A stretch of DNA of 64,000 bases from Athripsodes cinereus (Eukaryota; Arthropoda; Insecta; Trichoptera; Leptoceridae): NCBI GenBank assembly GCA_947579605.1, contig OX388305.1:25495542-25559541 (forward strand). Reading direction: 5' to 3'. The position numbers were made by a program, and so were the translations under genes. This document shows positions 24,599 to 35,019 of the stretch, in pieces (within the stretch, counting starts at the first letter, position 1; every line of letters begins with the position of its first letter). The notes under the pieces are model-generated. The model searched no databases and was not told the DNA's origin. It was given only the letters and a program-made list of their open reading frames with translations.

Positions 24599-25808
24599 CT
24601 ATTTTTTTTCGTAAAACATGTCATATAAAACAGTAGAAAGTCTGTGCAGTGGCAAGCCCATGACGTTAAAATAATCTCCTTCAATCCTCTCAATCATTGT
24701 GCCAGCAATGCCTTGTATGCCATAACTACCTGCTTTATCTCTGAAAGTAAACAGCAGAAGCATTATTAATTTCAAAAAATATCTAATGTGGATAAAGTAT
24801 CCACAGAAAATACATAACTATCATATAAATTTAGATTCATTATATTTTATAATCTCAATATCAAGAAAAGTTTCACATTATTTAGATGGTAGGTGGATGC
24901 ATAAACAAATTCCACTAATTTCTTGTCACAATATAGAAAAAAATATAGGGTTAGAAATCTATATTTTTATATTTTTTTTTGTGCAAATAAGAGGCAGAGA
25001 ATATGAGCATTTTGTACGCCATTTATTTAATTTTAATTTAAAACATTATTTTTATATTATAAAAATAAATGAAGACTTACAATGGCTCGCCAGTAGCTAC
25101 ATATGCCTGTATCTGTTCAGAAGAAAGATTCCCAAAAAATACATTTGTTTTTTCATGTAATTTGACTATTTTTGGACCAGATTTTATAACCATACCAGTG
25201 TAAACAGTATGACCTCTTCCATTTAATCTGCAGATAAGATTACATACATTTTATATTTTTTCCATTGTTCAATAATTATAGTTAAATTGTAAATCATGTA
25301 ATGCTCTGAATTGGATCAGTGAGCCCTGTTAACTAACATATTTTGAAATATTGACTTACGCCGAAAGCATTTTTATAGCATCTGGTTTATTTACAGGTTT
25401 GCCTAAGAGTTTTCCATCAAGTACTACCATTGTATCAGCTCCAATAATAACATCCGCTTCATTTGATTGTGAATTTAATCTGTTATCCACTTCCAAAACT
25501 TTTTGTAGAGCTGTTTCTTCGACAAATTCACCAATGGTATTAAATGATTTTGGATCCAAATTTTCTTCAAATGTTGAAGGGCAAAGTTGTGCATTAAGTC
25601 CCTGAATAAATTGTCTGTTATTTAATAAATAACTAAGGATAACAAAACTTTACATAATTTTTCTATGGAATTTGGCTTGAAAAATAATAAAGTACCTACG
25701 TAATAATATGTAACTCACAATATTTTTAATAAGTTCTTGCCTTCTTGGTGAAGCACTTGCCAAAACAATCCTTTTAGAATTTAAAATGTGCATAATTGGT
25801 AGAAGCAT
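24599..25808 (-). CDS. Maf/ASMTL-type nucleotide pyrophosphatase, 4 exons
   Basis: Exons in transcript order are 25808-25719, 25601-25360, 25227-25081 and 24740-24599, all GT/AG and in phase; the protein is 206 residues, the normal Maf length. Maf proteins hydrolyse canonical or modified NTPs (dTTP, UTP, m5CTP and others) to the monophosphate. This keeps unwanted nucleotides out of nucleic acids. Diagnostic motifs are all present. The N-terminal [10 protein letters not shown] (about 17-26) is the phosphate-binding SxSPRR signature. [13 protein letters not shown] holds the catalytic-type Asp at about 86, followed by LLGKP. The late block reads [16 protein letters not shown], then the ending [12 protein letters not shown]. 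The start is the first of two nearby Met codons (MLLPIM), so translation could begin five residues later. There is no methyltransferase domain, so this is a stand-alone Maf and not an ASMTL fusion. Confidence 0.92.
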
Positions 25809-25978
25809 TTTCAGTATGATAAGAAATAATAATTGTTAAATATTTCTATATATAATTTGTTACAACGTGGTAAAATATGCATATGAATACAATATAATAC
25901 TACATGACTGATAATAACTTATTGGTGAAAATTAAATTCACTTTCAAAATATTTTAAATGAAAATATTGACAAACTCA

Positions 25979-26472
25979 GGGCAGCGTTCATACAGTCGCC
26001 GAGTGATCACTCGACGACGCTCCGATCGTTCACGAAGCCGGAGCGAGTCACCCGACGACTCACTCTGTCGCGTTCAGGCACGTCGTCGAGTGACAACCGA
26101 ACAACCGAAATTATAGCAGGGTGATTATCGCTCTGACAGTTACCTTGACGTTTGAGTGATGGTGGTTGTTAAAACAATTGCGAAGTTAATCGTAATTACG
26201 GTGTATTCTTGTCGTATACAATTTTTCAAAATAGAAAATCATATTTTTTTAGTTCAAGAAGTGAAATGGAAGAGAAATTAAAATAGTTAGTGCAGATTTT
26301 TCAAATCGCGAATGAATCTTACGAAAATGGCGCCATTACAATGACATTTGGATCATAAAAACGCTCAAAGTTGTTCACGATATCCGGGGTGACATTCGCC
26401 ACTCACTGCAACTTCATGGTCGCTCAGGTCACTCGACGTCGAGCGATATTTATGCTATCGTGAACCCAGCCC
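25979..26472. mobile_element. Probable 494-bp TIR element upstream of the Maf gene
   Basis: The left end GGGCAGCGTTCATACAGTCG and the right end, read inward, GGGCTGGGTTCACGATAG, are imperfect inverted repeats, and both are followed by CACTCGACG/CGTCGAGTG words. No coding frame and no convincing target duplication are present. It lies 171 bases upstream of the Maf start codon, where a promoter would be. Confidence 0.5.
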
Positions 26473-26660
26473 AGACAAATCATAAATGACAGCACACAAA
26501 ATATAATATTATTATACTCTATGGCACACAACCATAGAATAATAAATATACTAAAGTAACAGTACTAGTACTCATAGACTTTTATACTAGTATTAAAGTA
26601 GGGCCAATTCTGAATCTTGATGAACTAACTAAATTAACTAATAATCGTTAACTAATATTA

Positions 26661-27133
26661 AGGGTCGTTCACATACGTTCACTTTCAGTGATCACTCCGG
26701 ATGATCCTCCAAGATGAACAAGTGTGAACGGACGTTTCATCGCTAGTGATCACTAGCGATGACGGAGGAAAGAGATTACCACTCGTCATAATTTTGATGA
26801 AAGGTCCTTTCACTGAAACGACCATAAACAAGTTTCATCTTATTATTTGTTTTATTCTCTATGAATTTGTATTGAATGTCAGAATCATGTACAAAATTAT
26901 TATGTAGTCGAGAGCTATATTAATTTATTTTAAGTGTTATTTTTCATTTTTGAATTTGTTTAATTATTTTTATACGAAAATACGTCAAACTACATACAAT
27001 ATGAGTGAGAAAGTAGACATGGCAGTGAAAGCATAGGATGAACAAATGTGAACAGACGTGTTCACTTTCGATGATCAGGTTTGACCCTGACACTCTGGAT
27101 GATCATCCAAAGTGAAGCAATGTGAATGCTACT
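26661..27133. mobile_element. Harbinger-type MITE, copy 1, in the transposon's left TIR
   Basis: The ends are AGGGTCGTTCACAT and ATGTGAATGCTACT, with target duplication TTA at 26658-26660 and 27134-27136, the classic PIF/Harbinger TSD. The interior has mirrored CACTTTCAGTGATCACTCCGG/GATCATCCAAAGTG blocks. It has the same ends and interior as 44342-44796. Confidence 0.9.
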
Positions 27134-27399
27134 TTAGTCATTATAGTACAAATTCGTATTCTGTATTAGTTACGAACTATAAACAACTATAAACTCGATA
27201 ACTGGCAAGGACACGAATAATACTAGTCGGTGATGCCGCAATAAAAAAATATTTTGAGTATTTTCATGTCCTAATTTAGATTTCTGGCAACAATTTAATA
27301 GTTGTAAAGCATGAAATGTCAGTTTTGCCGCTAAATTTTTGACATGTCGTATTTAGTTGTCACTTCGTTACGTCTCGTTTGTTCTGTGATTTATTTAAA

Positions 27400-28608
27400 A
27401 TGCCTAGAGCTGCCAGGGCCCTAAAGCCGCAAATGGCATTACTCATCCAATTTCTGAAGAAAGAAATGGTGAATGGAAAGTTATTTAAGTTAAAACATCA
27501 ACGCACCAAGTGAAAGAGATGTTTCAGAGTAAGATCGCCGGATTAAGAAGCAAAACAAAAAACGCCCTTGAGATTGTGGAAGCATCATAAAACGACGCCA
27601 AAGAAACAAGTCATTCAAGATCATCATCTGTTTTGTGCCACTGTAACCCAGTTTTTACTCGTGATTTGGACAGCATCGTCAAGCCATCTCTTATTGTTTT
27701 TTAATATGCAATTTCATAAAATATTTGTTGCATTATTCTGATGTACTTTACAGGAAACAGTAATCACACAAATGTGGGAGAATGTAGTGGAGCTTGTAAA
27801 CACACGTGGCCCGGTAAAATCAATTTCAGAGTGGAAGGAAGTTAGTATTTTGAACCTGCTTTCTATTTTAAAGTTTTCAAACAGGTACCTTTATATATTT
27901 TATAATAATTGCAGGTTTATAAAATAGCTGCCCGTAAGGCCAAGGCAAAGGCCAGGAGGCTGCGCCAGTCTTTAGAGACTACTGGTGGCGGGGAGGGGAC
28001 CCCAGAAATTTTGACGCCTCTGGAGGAGAAAATTTTAGACATAGAAGGGAGAGAAGCCGTATTTGGCCTCAATCTCCAAGAGGCAGGGGTAAAAACAAAT
28101 ACTATTTATTTATAAGCCTTTTATGTGAAAAAAATACAATAAAAACAACAAATAGTGAAAATACAAAATTACCTCTACAAACGCATTAGCAATGAGTACA
28201 TAGCAAAATAGTATAATCTAGCAAGTACCTAATAATATAAAACAAATAATAATAATAGGTATGATAGTCAAAGTACACAATAAAAAATAAATAGAAGGTA
28301 TGAAGGTAGGCCATAACAATATTATGACATACTTGTTTTTTTACAAACTACCTACTAGAAAATTATTGAAGGGTATTTGTATTCACACTGAAAAACAATT
28401 TTATTTACAAAATCAAAAGATTAATCACTGTTTCATCATCATCATCTCTGTCGGTCCCTCAATCCTGAGGATCGTGACCATCAAATAGTGTTGTTTTTTA
28501 AATTTTATATGAAATAAGCTTATTTAGGCTTGTACTTTTTTTTTCAGTTCCCAATCTCGGTACAGGCTTCTATTGAGACCACTGAAGATTCAAATTCACT
28601 GAAGACAA
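27400..28608 (+). CDS. Myb/SANT-like Harbinger partner gene, possibly broken
   Basis: Candidate exons are a first exon from ATG 27400, then 27754-27840, 27915-28088 and 28548 onward; the last three join in phase 0. The first exon encodes MPRAARALKPQMALLIQFL and more, and the next contains ITQMWENVVELVNTRGPVKS then SEWKEVYKIAARKAKAKARR. The latter is the W..K.V..L..KAK pattern of the Myb/SANT-like DNA-binding proteins that escort HARBI1 nuclease to the nucleus. An acidic helix (TPLEEKILDIEGREAVFGL) follows. A donor that joins exon 1 to exon 2 in frame exists after codon 23 (ATG|GTGAAT). Reading on past it meets a stop at 27511. The last exon runs into a MITE-like and LINE-like insertion after about 28608, so the C-terminus is probably lost. 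Confidence 0.6.
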
Positions 28609-28745
28609 AAATTGACACTTCTCGCAACATCGTCTATATTCGAACGATAACGACAAGAAAACGTAATGCTAGATTGTGTTATCTCTTTGAGCCCTGGCCT
28701 GGATGCCTGATGTTATGGCCAATCCAGGACATGATGCTGGTGATA
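28609..28745 (+). repeat. MITE and LINE fragments in the 3' exon of the Myb gene
   Basis: 28611-28672 (AAAATTGACACTTCTCGCAA ... AATGCTAG) is like the interior of the MITE at 54934-55041. It is followed at 28690-28745 by GGATGCCTGATGTTATGGCC, which matches the LINE family 2 copy near 41785 (reverse strand of its coding sense). Both interrupt the predicted last exon. Confidence 0.55.
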
Positions 28746-28951
28746 TTAGGAAAAGTATCTGGTTATAATCCTATCTCTTACATTTCTGGCAACGTAAAAA
28801 AAATTATCCTCATCATTACTTCTATTAGTCACTGTTTCTTCAAGTGTATCTTCCACTGTAATGATCAAAATAAACATAAATGTAGAAAGAATAATAAATT
28901 ATTATTGTATCAACATGGAAGATATATATTATTGTATTAATTGTTAACATG

Positions 28952-31729
28952 TTAGGTTATAAGTGTTTGTTTCTGTAAGATTGTAAAATAAAATAATAAA
29001 AATGACATACTTGGTTCTTCTGGCATCGGATCATTTTGACTTAGGGCAATATTATGCAAGATTGCAACGGTGTATATTATTTGTGCTGACATTTTTGGAC
29101 TGTAATGCAAAACTCTATGCTTCAGGGTACATCGGAATCTATTCTTCATGACACCGAAACATTTTTCTATCACAGCTCTCGTTTGGATGTGGGCACGGTT
29201 ATACCGCTGCTCTGCTTCACTCTCGGGGTGATCCACGGGTGTTATAACCCATGGAAGTTGAGTGTAGCCAGAGTCACCTGAAATTAAATTGAAATATTAT
29301 AGTCACCATGTACAATAATTGATATTTATGTATAATGGTAGACCTAAAATACTCCCCTTAACTGCATTGTTCTGGAGTAACATTACTTCAAATATCTGGT
29401 GTGATGTTATGCTGCTTGGCCATCCACAGAAAATATTAATTGTTATTCTTTCATACCAAATTTATTTATTTTAAATATTATTACCATCCATCACAAAAAC
29501 AAAATTCATCTGTCAGGACTGGCATCGTTGCAGATTTAACAAATTAGTAAAAAAGTTACATACCCAACAACCATTCTTCGCATCCTCTTAAGTAGCTTAA
29601 TCTTAATGTACTATTGAGCTGTGATAGCTGCAATATTGCGGCATCATGACTAGATCCCGGATGATTTGCATTGACATTAATTATTTTCATATTTGAGTCG
29701 CAAACCTACAAACACACAAACGTTACCTTAGTACTGGTATATATGTGAAATATCATAACTTGGTGTTATAAAATAGTCATTCCTTATGTTATAAATATTT
29801 GTTCTTTGTAGTTATTATATTTCCAAATAAAATAATTTCAAAAAATAAATAGTACCATTTGGCAGTTAATGCTATAGTATCCTTTCCTATTAAAAAAACG
29901 GATTCCTGGATGTGTTGGATGGTTCTTTGGTGGAGACACAATGGCAATATGAGTTCCATCTACGGCTCCCAAAACACCAGGCATCCCATACATCACCATG
30001 AATCTGAGGTGAAATTAAATTTGTTATTTTAACATTTTGTTTTATTATTCTCTGGGATCTTATTGGCCGAAGGCTGTTATGGTTCCAGTAGATATGGTAT
30101 CATTTTTAAAAATATTAATTATAAATATTTATATATTACCCGTCTATTACTCTAGCTTTATCTTGAGGGGTTTGCGGAAATTTAATTGCCTCATGCATGA
30201 AATTCTGGATAATCCCCTCTGTCACTTGTTGCAAGAACCTGAATATAAGCAACAATTGTTAATCAGTATTTTAATACACAAGCAATAAAAAAGTCAATGT
30301 TTATGGGCTTGCAACTATAAATGGACAATTAAATGATCCCTTTATGACTCGAAGAACACTCGACAAGTTATTCTTGTGAGTGTATTATGATTTTACAAGG
30401 TCACACTGTCACCTTATTTATGTATGCAAGTGAGATGTGGACATGGTTAAAGAAGGATGAAAGTGGCATAAATGCAGTTGAAATGAGATCACTGAGGAGG
30501 ATGTGTGGTAAAAGTCTGAGAGATTGTGTACGTAACAGTGATATATCACGATATATCATCGTATACGAAAGGAATGTGGAATGAAAGTTGGTGTAATAAC
30601 AAGGATGAATGTAAATAAGTTAAGATGTTTTGTGCACATGGAAAGAATGAATGAGGACAGAATGACGAAGAAGATATATTTGGCTGAGAGGAATGGTGCT
30701 CGGAACCGTGGACGTCCGAGGATTAAATGGCAAGATCATTTAAATCAAATCCTACAGGACGGTCACGTGTTGAGCACGTTGAACAAGAGAGCATGCATGA
30801 GGAATTGTATGACAGTGACGAAAGCGAAAGATGTGAGCAAGGATAGAAGGAAGTGGCGCTTGATCCTTTCTGCCTACCCCGCGAGGGAAGCGGCGTGATG
30901 GTATGTATGTATACACTGTCACCTTCACCACACACTTTTTTCTTAAGTTATTCTGCATCTGATTCATCACTTATTTGTATTTGTTTCCTTAGTATTGGAT
31001 CTACACAGAAAATTTTTTAAGTTCTATATCCCATAAAATAAAGGAAAAGTTATTTACCTACTAACTGCGGGCTGGCTCAGACCTAGTGTATACCCATGTC
31101 CTACGGTTGTCTGGTAACCACCATGCCCAAAGAAATGTAGAGAAGCCAGTATCTGAAATTCAATTTATTATTTAAATAAGCGTGGTATCTTACGCTTAAT
31201 ATTCACATTACATGTTATTAACCATCAAGCCGAAGTTGATCATTGGTCCCTGGAAACAATCTGGTGTAAAATAAATTAAAGACAATTATGTGCAATGGCT
31301 TTCGACAACTAAGTTTGGCAAAGGCAAACAACGTTATTTTTTGGATACTCAAAATACCTTTATTAGAACAACCTTTAGATTATTCTTTCTCTATTTAAAA
31401 TCAATTTATATGAAGTCATGCTTACCTTAATAAGTGGCTGAACTCCATGTCTCTTACGGGGCGTTAAAGATGGTCTCAAACGCGTCAGCAACAGATTCAC
31501 CGAGCCCTTACTTAGCCTAAACAATTTTACAAAGTAAGCATCAGGCAATTGCATGGGATCGCTACAATCCCTGATGCTCCTGTTCAAAATTCGTACTGGT
31601 TGTCTAGAAAAAGGGAGAAAACTGTTTTTTTAGTGGTCACATTTGGCTTGCAATAATTGACAAGTAATCAAACAATCAAACTAACCTCCTTTCGCGTTCG
31701 TCTTCAATGATAAGGCACATAAATTCCAT
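28952..31729 (-). CDS. HARBI1: HARBI1-type DDE nuclease (Harbinger transposase), 7 exons, intact
   Basis: Exons in transcript order are 31729-31686, 31603-31426, 31152-31058, 30238-30140, 30003-29856, 29705-29564 and 29277-28952. All are GT/AG, with no stop or frameshift; the protein is 343 residues, the normal HARBI1 size. The DDE catalytic core is visible. The first Asp is in GAVDGTHIAI, the second in VCDSNMKIINVNANHPGSSHD, and the Glu in RAVIEKCFGVMKNRFR. The helix-turn-helix part with LSQPAVSR lies before the core, as in the family. GDSGYTQLPWVITP is the usual block between D2 and E. Such nucleases cut at TIRs together with a Myb-like partner, here encoded on the other strand. The last 19 residues after DPMPEEP look non-conserved and could come from read-through of an unused donor. 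It could be a domesticated gene, but it lies inside matching TIRs, so an active or recently active transposase is the simpler reading. Confidence 0.9.
30380..30910 (+). pseudogene. LINE family 1 3' fragment in a HARBI1 intron
   Basis: The blocks are YASEMWTWLKKDESGINAVE, MRSLRRMCGKSLRDCVRN, then (after a frameshift near 30580) VNKLRCFVHMERM, RNRGRPRIKWQDHLNQIL and a tail CCTACCCCGCGAGGGAAGC, GGCGTGATGGTATGTATGTA. It is 5'-truncated, ends in a short GTAT repeat and lies between HARBI1 exons 3 and 4, antisense to that gene. Confidence 0.8.
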
Positions 31730-32895
31730 TTTTTTACTATAAAACTGAGAAACCAGCTATAAAATTCCAAGTAAAGCAATTTTATGCGGCAAAATGACAG
31801 CAACTAAAAATATTCGCACATTCGAAGTCACGAATAAAATTCAACCAAATTTTAATAATAATAAATGACAGCTGTCAACTAAAATTTCATTCAGAATACC
31901 AATTCCATAGATTCTCGAAATTTATAGTTGTACTAAGGTGTCAAAATGAACTAGCTAACTAAATTAGTTTTAGTATGGAAAATTGTGAATACGAATTCGA
32001 ACTAAATATAATGACTCAACTATCTCTTCACACTTAGTTAATGCAACTAACTATTTTATGATTCAGAATTGGCCCTAGTCTATGCTAGTACTTCATAGAA
32101 CCAGTGTGAATTTTATTTTAAGCAGGGTTTACACTATCTAAGTACACTTGTACAAGTATACTTAGATGGCTTACTTGGATAGTGTAAACAGGTGATCCAA
32201 GGGTACTTGTACAAGTAGCCGCCATCCAAGTCAGCTTGGACGAAACTCTATTCGTCCAAGTGTAGACTAGAATTTATATAAGAGTGCACCGCTCATAGGG
32301 TGTCCATTGTTTGAAAGTATGATAAATAATATTTAAATTTATTAGTCTAAGAAGATTTTGTTTCTAGTTTTCGTTATTTATTATACTTCATTATTTCATT
32401 TTAGCAATATTATGATCTTTGGATTAGATTTTGAAATATCATAATATTAAAATAATAATCAGGGCGAATTAAAATTCAAATTAAAAAGAAAACATTTATT
32501 TCAAAATCTTACAAAAATAACAAATATAGACATACATACAATCGAGAAAGAAACAATTAGAAAGCACTATTTTTTTATTTATTTATACAGTGAACGACTA
32601 TATATACCTCTGACATGAAAATATATATTTATATATATATAGTGGTGGTCATAAGTATGGAAACCATTAACAAAATATATGAAAATGATCAATAGCAGGT
32701 ATTTTTTTCTTTTTTGAGGACAACAAAGGAATAAATAAATATTAAAATAATTATTTCAATATTCCTAGTTTCTTTGCTTCACTCATGGTCACCGTATTAT
32801 TTTACGAAATTAGCGATATATCTTTCAACAAACTGACGTGCTCCCACTTCGAGATGTAAATGATTACTAACACGTTCTTCAATGATGAGTATACT

Positions 32896-33215
32896 CAGGG
32901 TTGCCAGATTGTGAATCCAAAATTACCGTACATCACTAAAATGCGCCGTTAGCCACTATCTTCTCGTGGTAAGAAGGCCTTTTCCCGAGTACAGTCGTTT
33001 TCCTCCCCCCGTGCTCTCATGCTATGTACACGTGATAAACGTCCTTGAGCTTGATGGATACAAAAAAAATGATTTGTGTGCCAAATTACCGTACATTTTC
33101 CGTACATTAGTTTTGATTTGAAATTACCGTACTTTTGTCGTACGGTAATTTACTACCGTACGGGGAATGAAATTACCGTACAAGTACGGTAATTACCGTA
33201 CGTCTGGCAACCCTG
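32896..33215. mobile_element. 320-bp hAT MITE with 8-bp TSD
   Basis: The inverted ends CAGGGTTGCCAGA and TCTGGCAACCCTG have the identical duplication AGTATACT on both sides (32888-32895, 33216-33223). The interior is studded with AAATTACCGTAC-type subterminal repeats in direct and inverted order (33085-33205), which look like transposase binding sites. It is non-coding. Confidence 0.93.
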
Positions 33216-33712
33216 AGTATACTACACACCACACAATGGACCAGCCAATCACAGCGATGCTACTCGGTTACTAATACAATCACGTGTTCTGCAATACACT
33301 AATCATCTGTGACTGTATGCGTAGTGCATTTCTAAAAAAATCACAGTCTACTATGACGGTTTTATAAAAACAAAATGGCGCTAACTAAAAGACGGTGTAA
33401 CGAGCACGAAACTTTTAGGTTCGTAGAATTATACGAAGCGGACAACGTGCTGTGAAAAATTAAAATGACCGATTTAATATGTTTTGTTTAATGAATTTGA
33501 TGAACTCATTTCTTGTTTTATTTTCTTTTCTACAGACTTGTAAACACGCCGATATACTTGTAGCATTCGCATACTTCGTTAACCAGATATTGATGTAATA
33601 TCTCATTTTGTAGTATTTATGTGAAATGACCGTTTTGCTAAATTAATAAATAAAATAATAAGAACAAAAAAAAATGTTTCTTCTTATAATATTTTTAAAT
33701 TAAATTATTAAA

Positions 33713-34232
33713 ATTAATTGTGCACAATACCATTCTGGTACCGTCACTTACGTATGCAAGCGAGACATGGACGTGGTTGAAGAAGGACGAAAGTGGAATA
33801 AATGCAGTAGAGATGCGATCGTTGAGAAGAATGGTTGGTAAAACGCTGCGTGATAGAGTGAAGAATGAGGATATTAGAAGAATGAGCGGATGCAAGAAGA
33901 GTGTTGTGGACAGAATGCGCGTGAATAAACTACGGTGGTTTGGGCATGTTGAACGAATGAACGAGGTAAGAATGACAAAGAGGATATACTTATCTGAAAG
34001 AAAGGGTGTGAGGAAACGCGGGCGTCCGAGAACCACGTGGCTTGATCACGTGGATCAAATTCTAAAGGACGGCCGCGTGTTGAGTAAGAGGAACCGACGT
34101 GCGTGTATGAGGAACTGTATGAATGTGGAGGAAGCGAAGGAAGTGTGTAAAGATAGATCTGTTTGGCGTTCCGTTCTCTCTGCCTACCCCACTTGGGACA
34201 TGGCGTGAGGGTATAGTATAGTATAGTATAGT
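33713..34232 (+). pseudogene. LINE family 1 3' end, open frame preserved
   Basis: A 162-codon open frame (33720-34208) covers the C-terminus of the reverse transcriptase polyprotein: YASETWTWLKKDESGINAVE, then a segment containing SGCKKSVVDRMRVNKLRWFGH, KRGRPRTTW and a final WRSVLSAYPTWDMA with stop. It is 5'-truncated and followed directly by a (GTATA)n tail (34211-34232). This is the best-preserved copy of the family in the window. Confidence 0.85.
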
Positions 34233-34585
34233 AAAATTAATATTTTTTCAAAAGCTTTGTGGACACCGTGGTACTCCATTTTAATACTGAAAGATAATAC
34301 ATTTTCTTTTAAATTGACACTGTTTTTTTCCACATAAAATTTAACAAAGATGTTTTCGGTACTACGGTCCCATCTGCGGTAGCTATTTATTTATTTATTC
34401 ATGAAATATACCATTAATTAACATTATCAAGAAAATTAGACAGTCTTCAAATACAAAAGATAAAATTTATCAATAAAAAACAATTTGTGGAAATAATAAG
34501 CCCTTTTTATGTTTATTTTATTTTATTTATTTAAACATTTCACAAGTACATTTTTTTCATTTTATATTATAGTTTTTCAGATTCC

Positions 34586-34660
34586 GTAGACCACCCGGTA
34601 AAGAATTGGTCTCCCACTCTTCTCCGTAAGTTTTCAAGTGTCCTGTAAAAGACAGGCTAC
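34586..34660 (+). repeat. SINE family A 5' fragment
   Basis: CACCCGGTAAAGAATTGGTC ... CTTCTCCGTAAGTTTTCAAG and CCTGTAAAAGACAGG match the 5' third of the copy at 23445. The remainder is absent. Confidence 0.7.
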
Positions 34661-35019
34661 TGAATCGCAAATTATTTCTAAAAAGTATTTATATCTTCCT
34701 TTTCTACTTCTCAAATTAAAGTCATCACATCCGAGTCCAAATATTTTCATGGTTCGATTTTTTCCGCTACAATTTCTGCGCCTCGCAATCAGAGATCAGT
34801 CGTCGGTATCTTGATTGCGCGAGACACAAAAATGCTACTTGGATGGGAATTTCAACACAATGTACTGTAAACCGGCATCCAAGTGCACTATGATGCGATC
34901 TACTTGTACAAGTACACTTGGTCCAAGTATACTTTGATAGTGTAAACCCGCCTTTATTACAAAACTAAAAACTACTGCTTGTGAGAGGTTAAAAACAATA
35001 CCCTCTATACTCTCTATAG

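Larger units (their letters stand above)
26601..32075. mobile_element. Autonomous-type PIF/Harbinger transposon
   Basis: The inverted ends are GGGCCAATTCTGAATC (26601) and GATTCAGAATTGGCCC (ending 32075), bordered by TA on both sides. The inverted repeat continues inward over about 100 bp: after the MITE at 26661-27133 is removed, the left arm resumes with GTCATTATA ... AATTCGTATTC, and the right arm read inward has GTCATTATATTTAGTTCGAA. Inside lie a HARBI1-type nuclease (-) and a Myb/SANT-like gene (+), the two-gene arrangement typical of this superfamily. A LINE 3' end (30380-30910) sits in a nuclease intron. Total length is 5475 bp, about 5.0 kb without the nested MITE. Confidence 0.85.
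32121..34953. mobile_element. 2.8-kb Harbinger-type non-autonomous element
   Basis: The ends AGCAGGGTTTACACTATC and (read inward) AGGCGGGTTTACACTATC are flanked by TTA at 32118-32120 and 34954-34956. Both ends have internal ACTTGTACAAGTA palindromes (32147, 32200 and 34901). The interior shows no transposase. It holds a hAT MITE, a LINE family 1 3' end with (GTATA)n tail and a family A SINE 5' fragment. It begins 45 bases after the right end of the autonomous Harbinger element. Confidence 0.85.

Noticed and set aside
33695..34036. 113-codon open frame on -
   Set aside because: Opposite strand of the best LINE family 1 copy; the plus frame has the RT C-terminal motifs.
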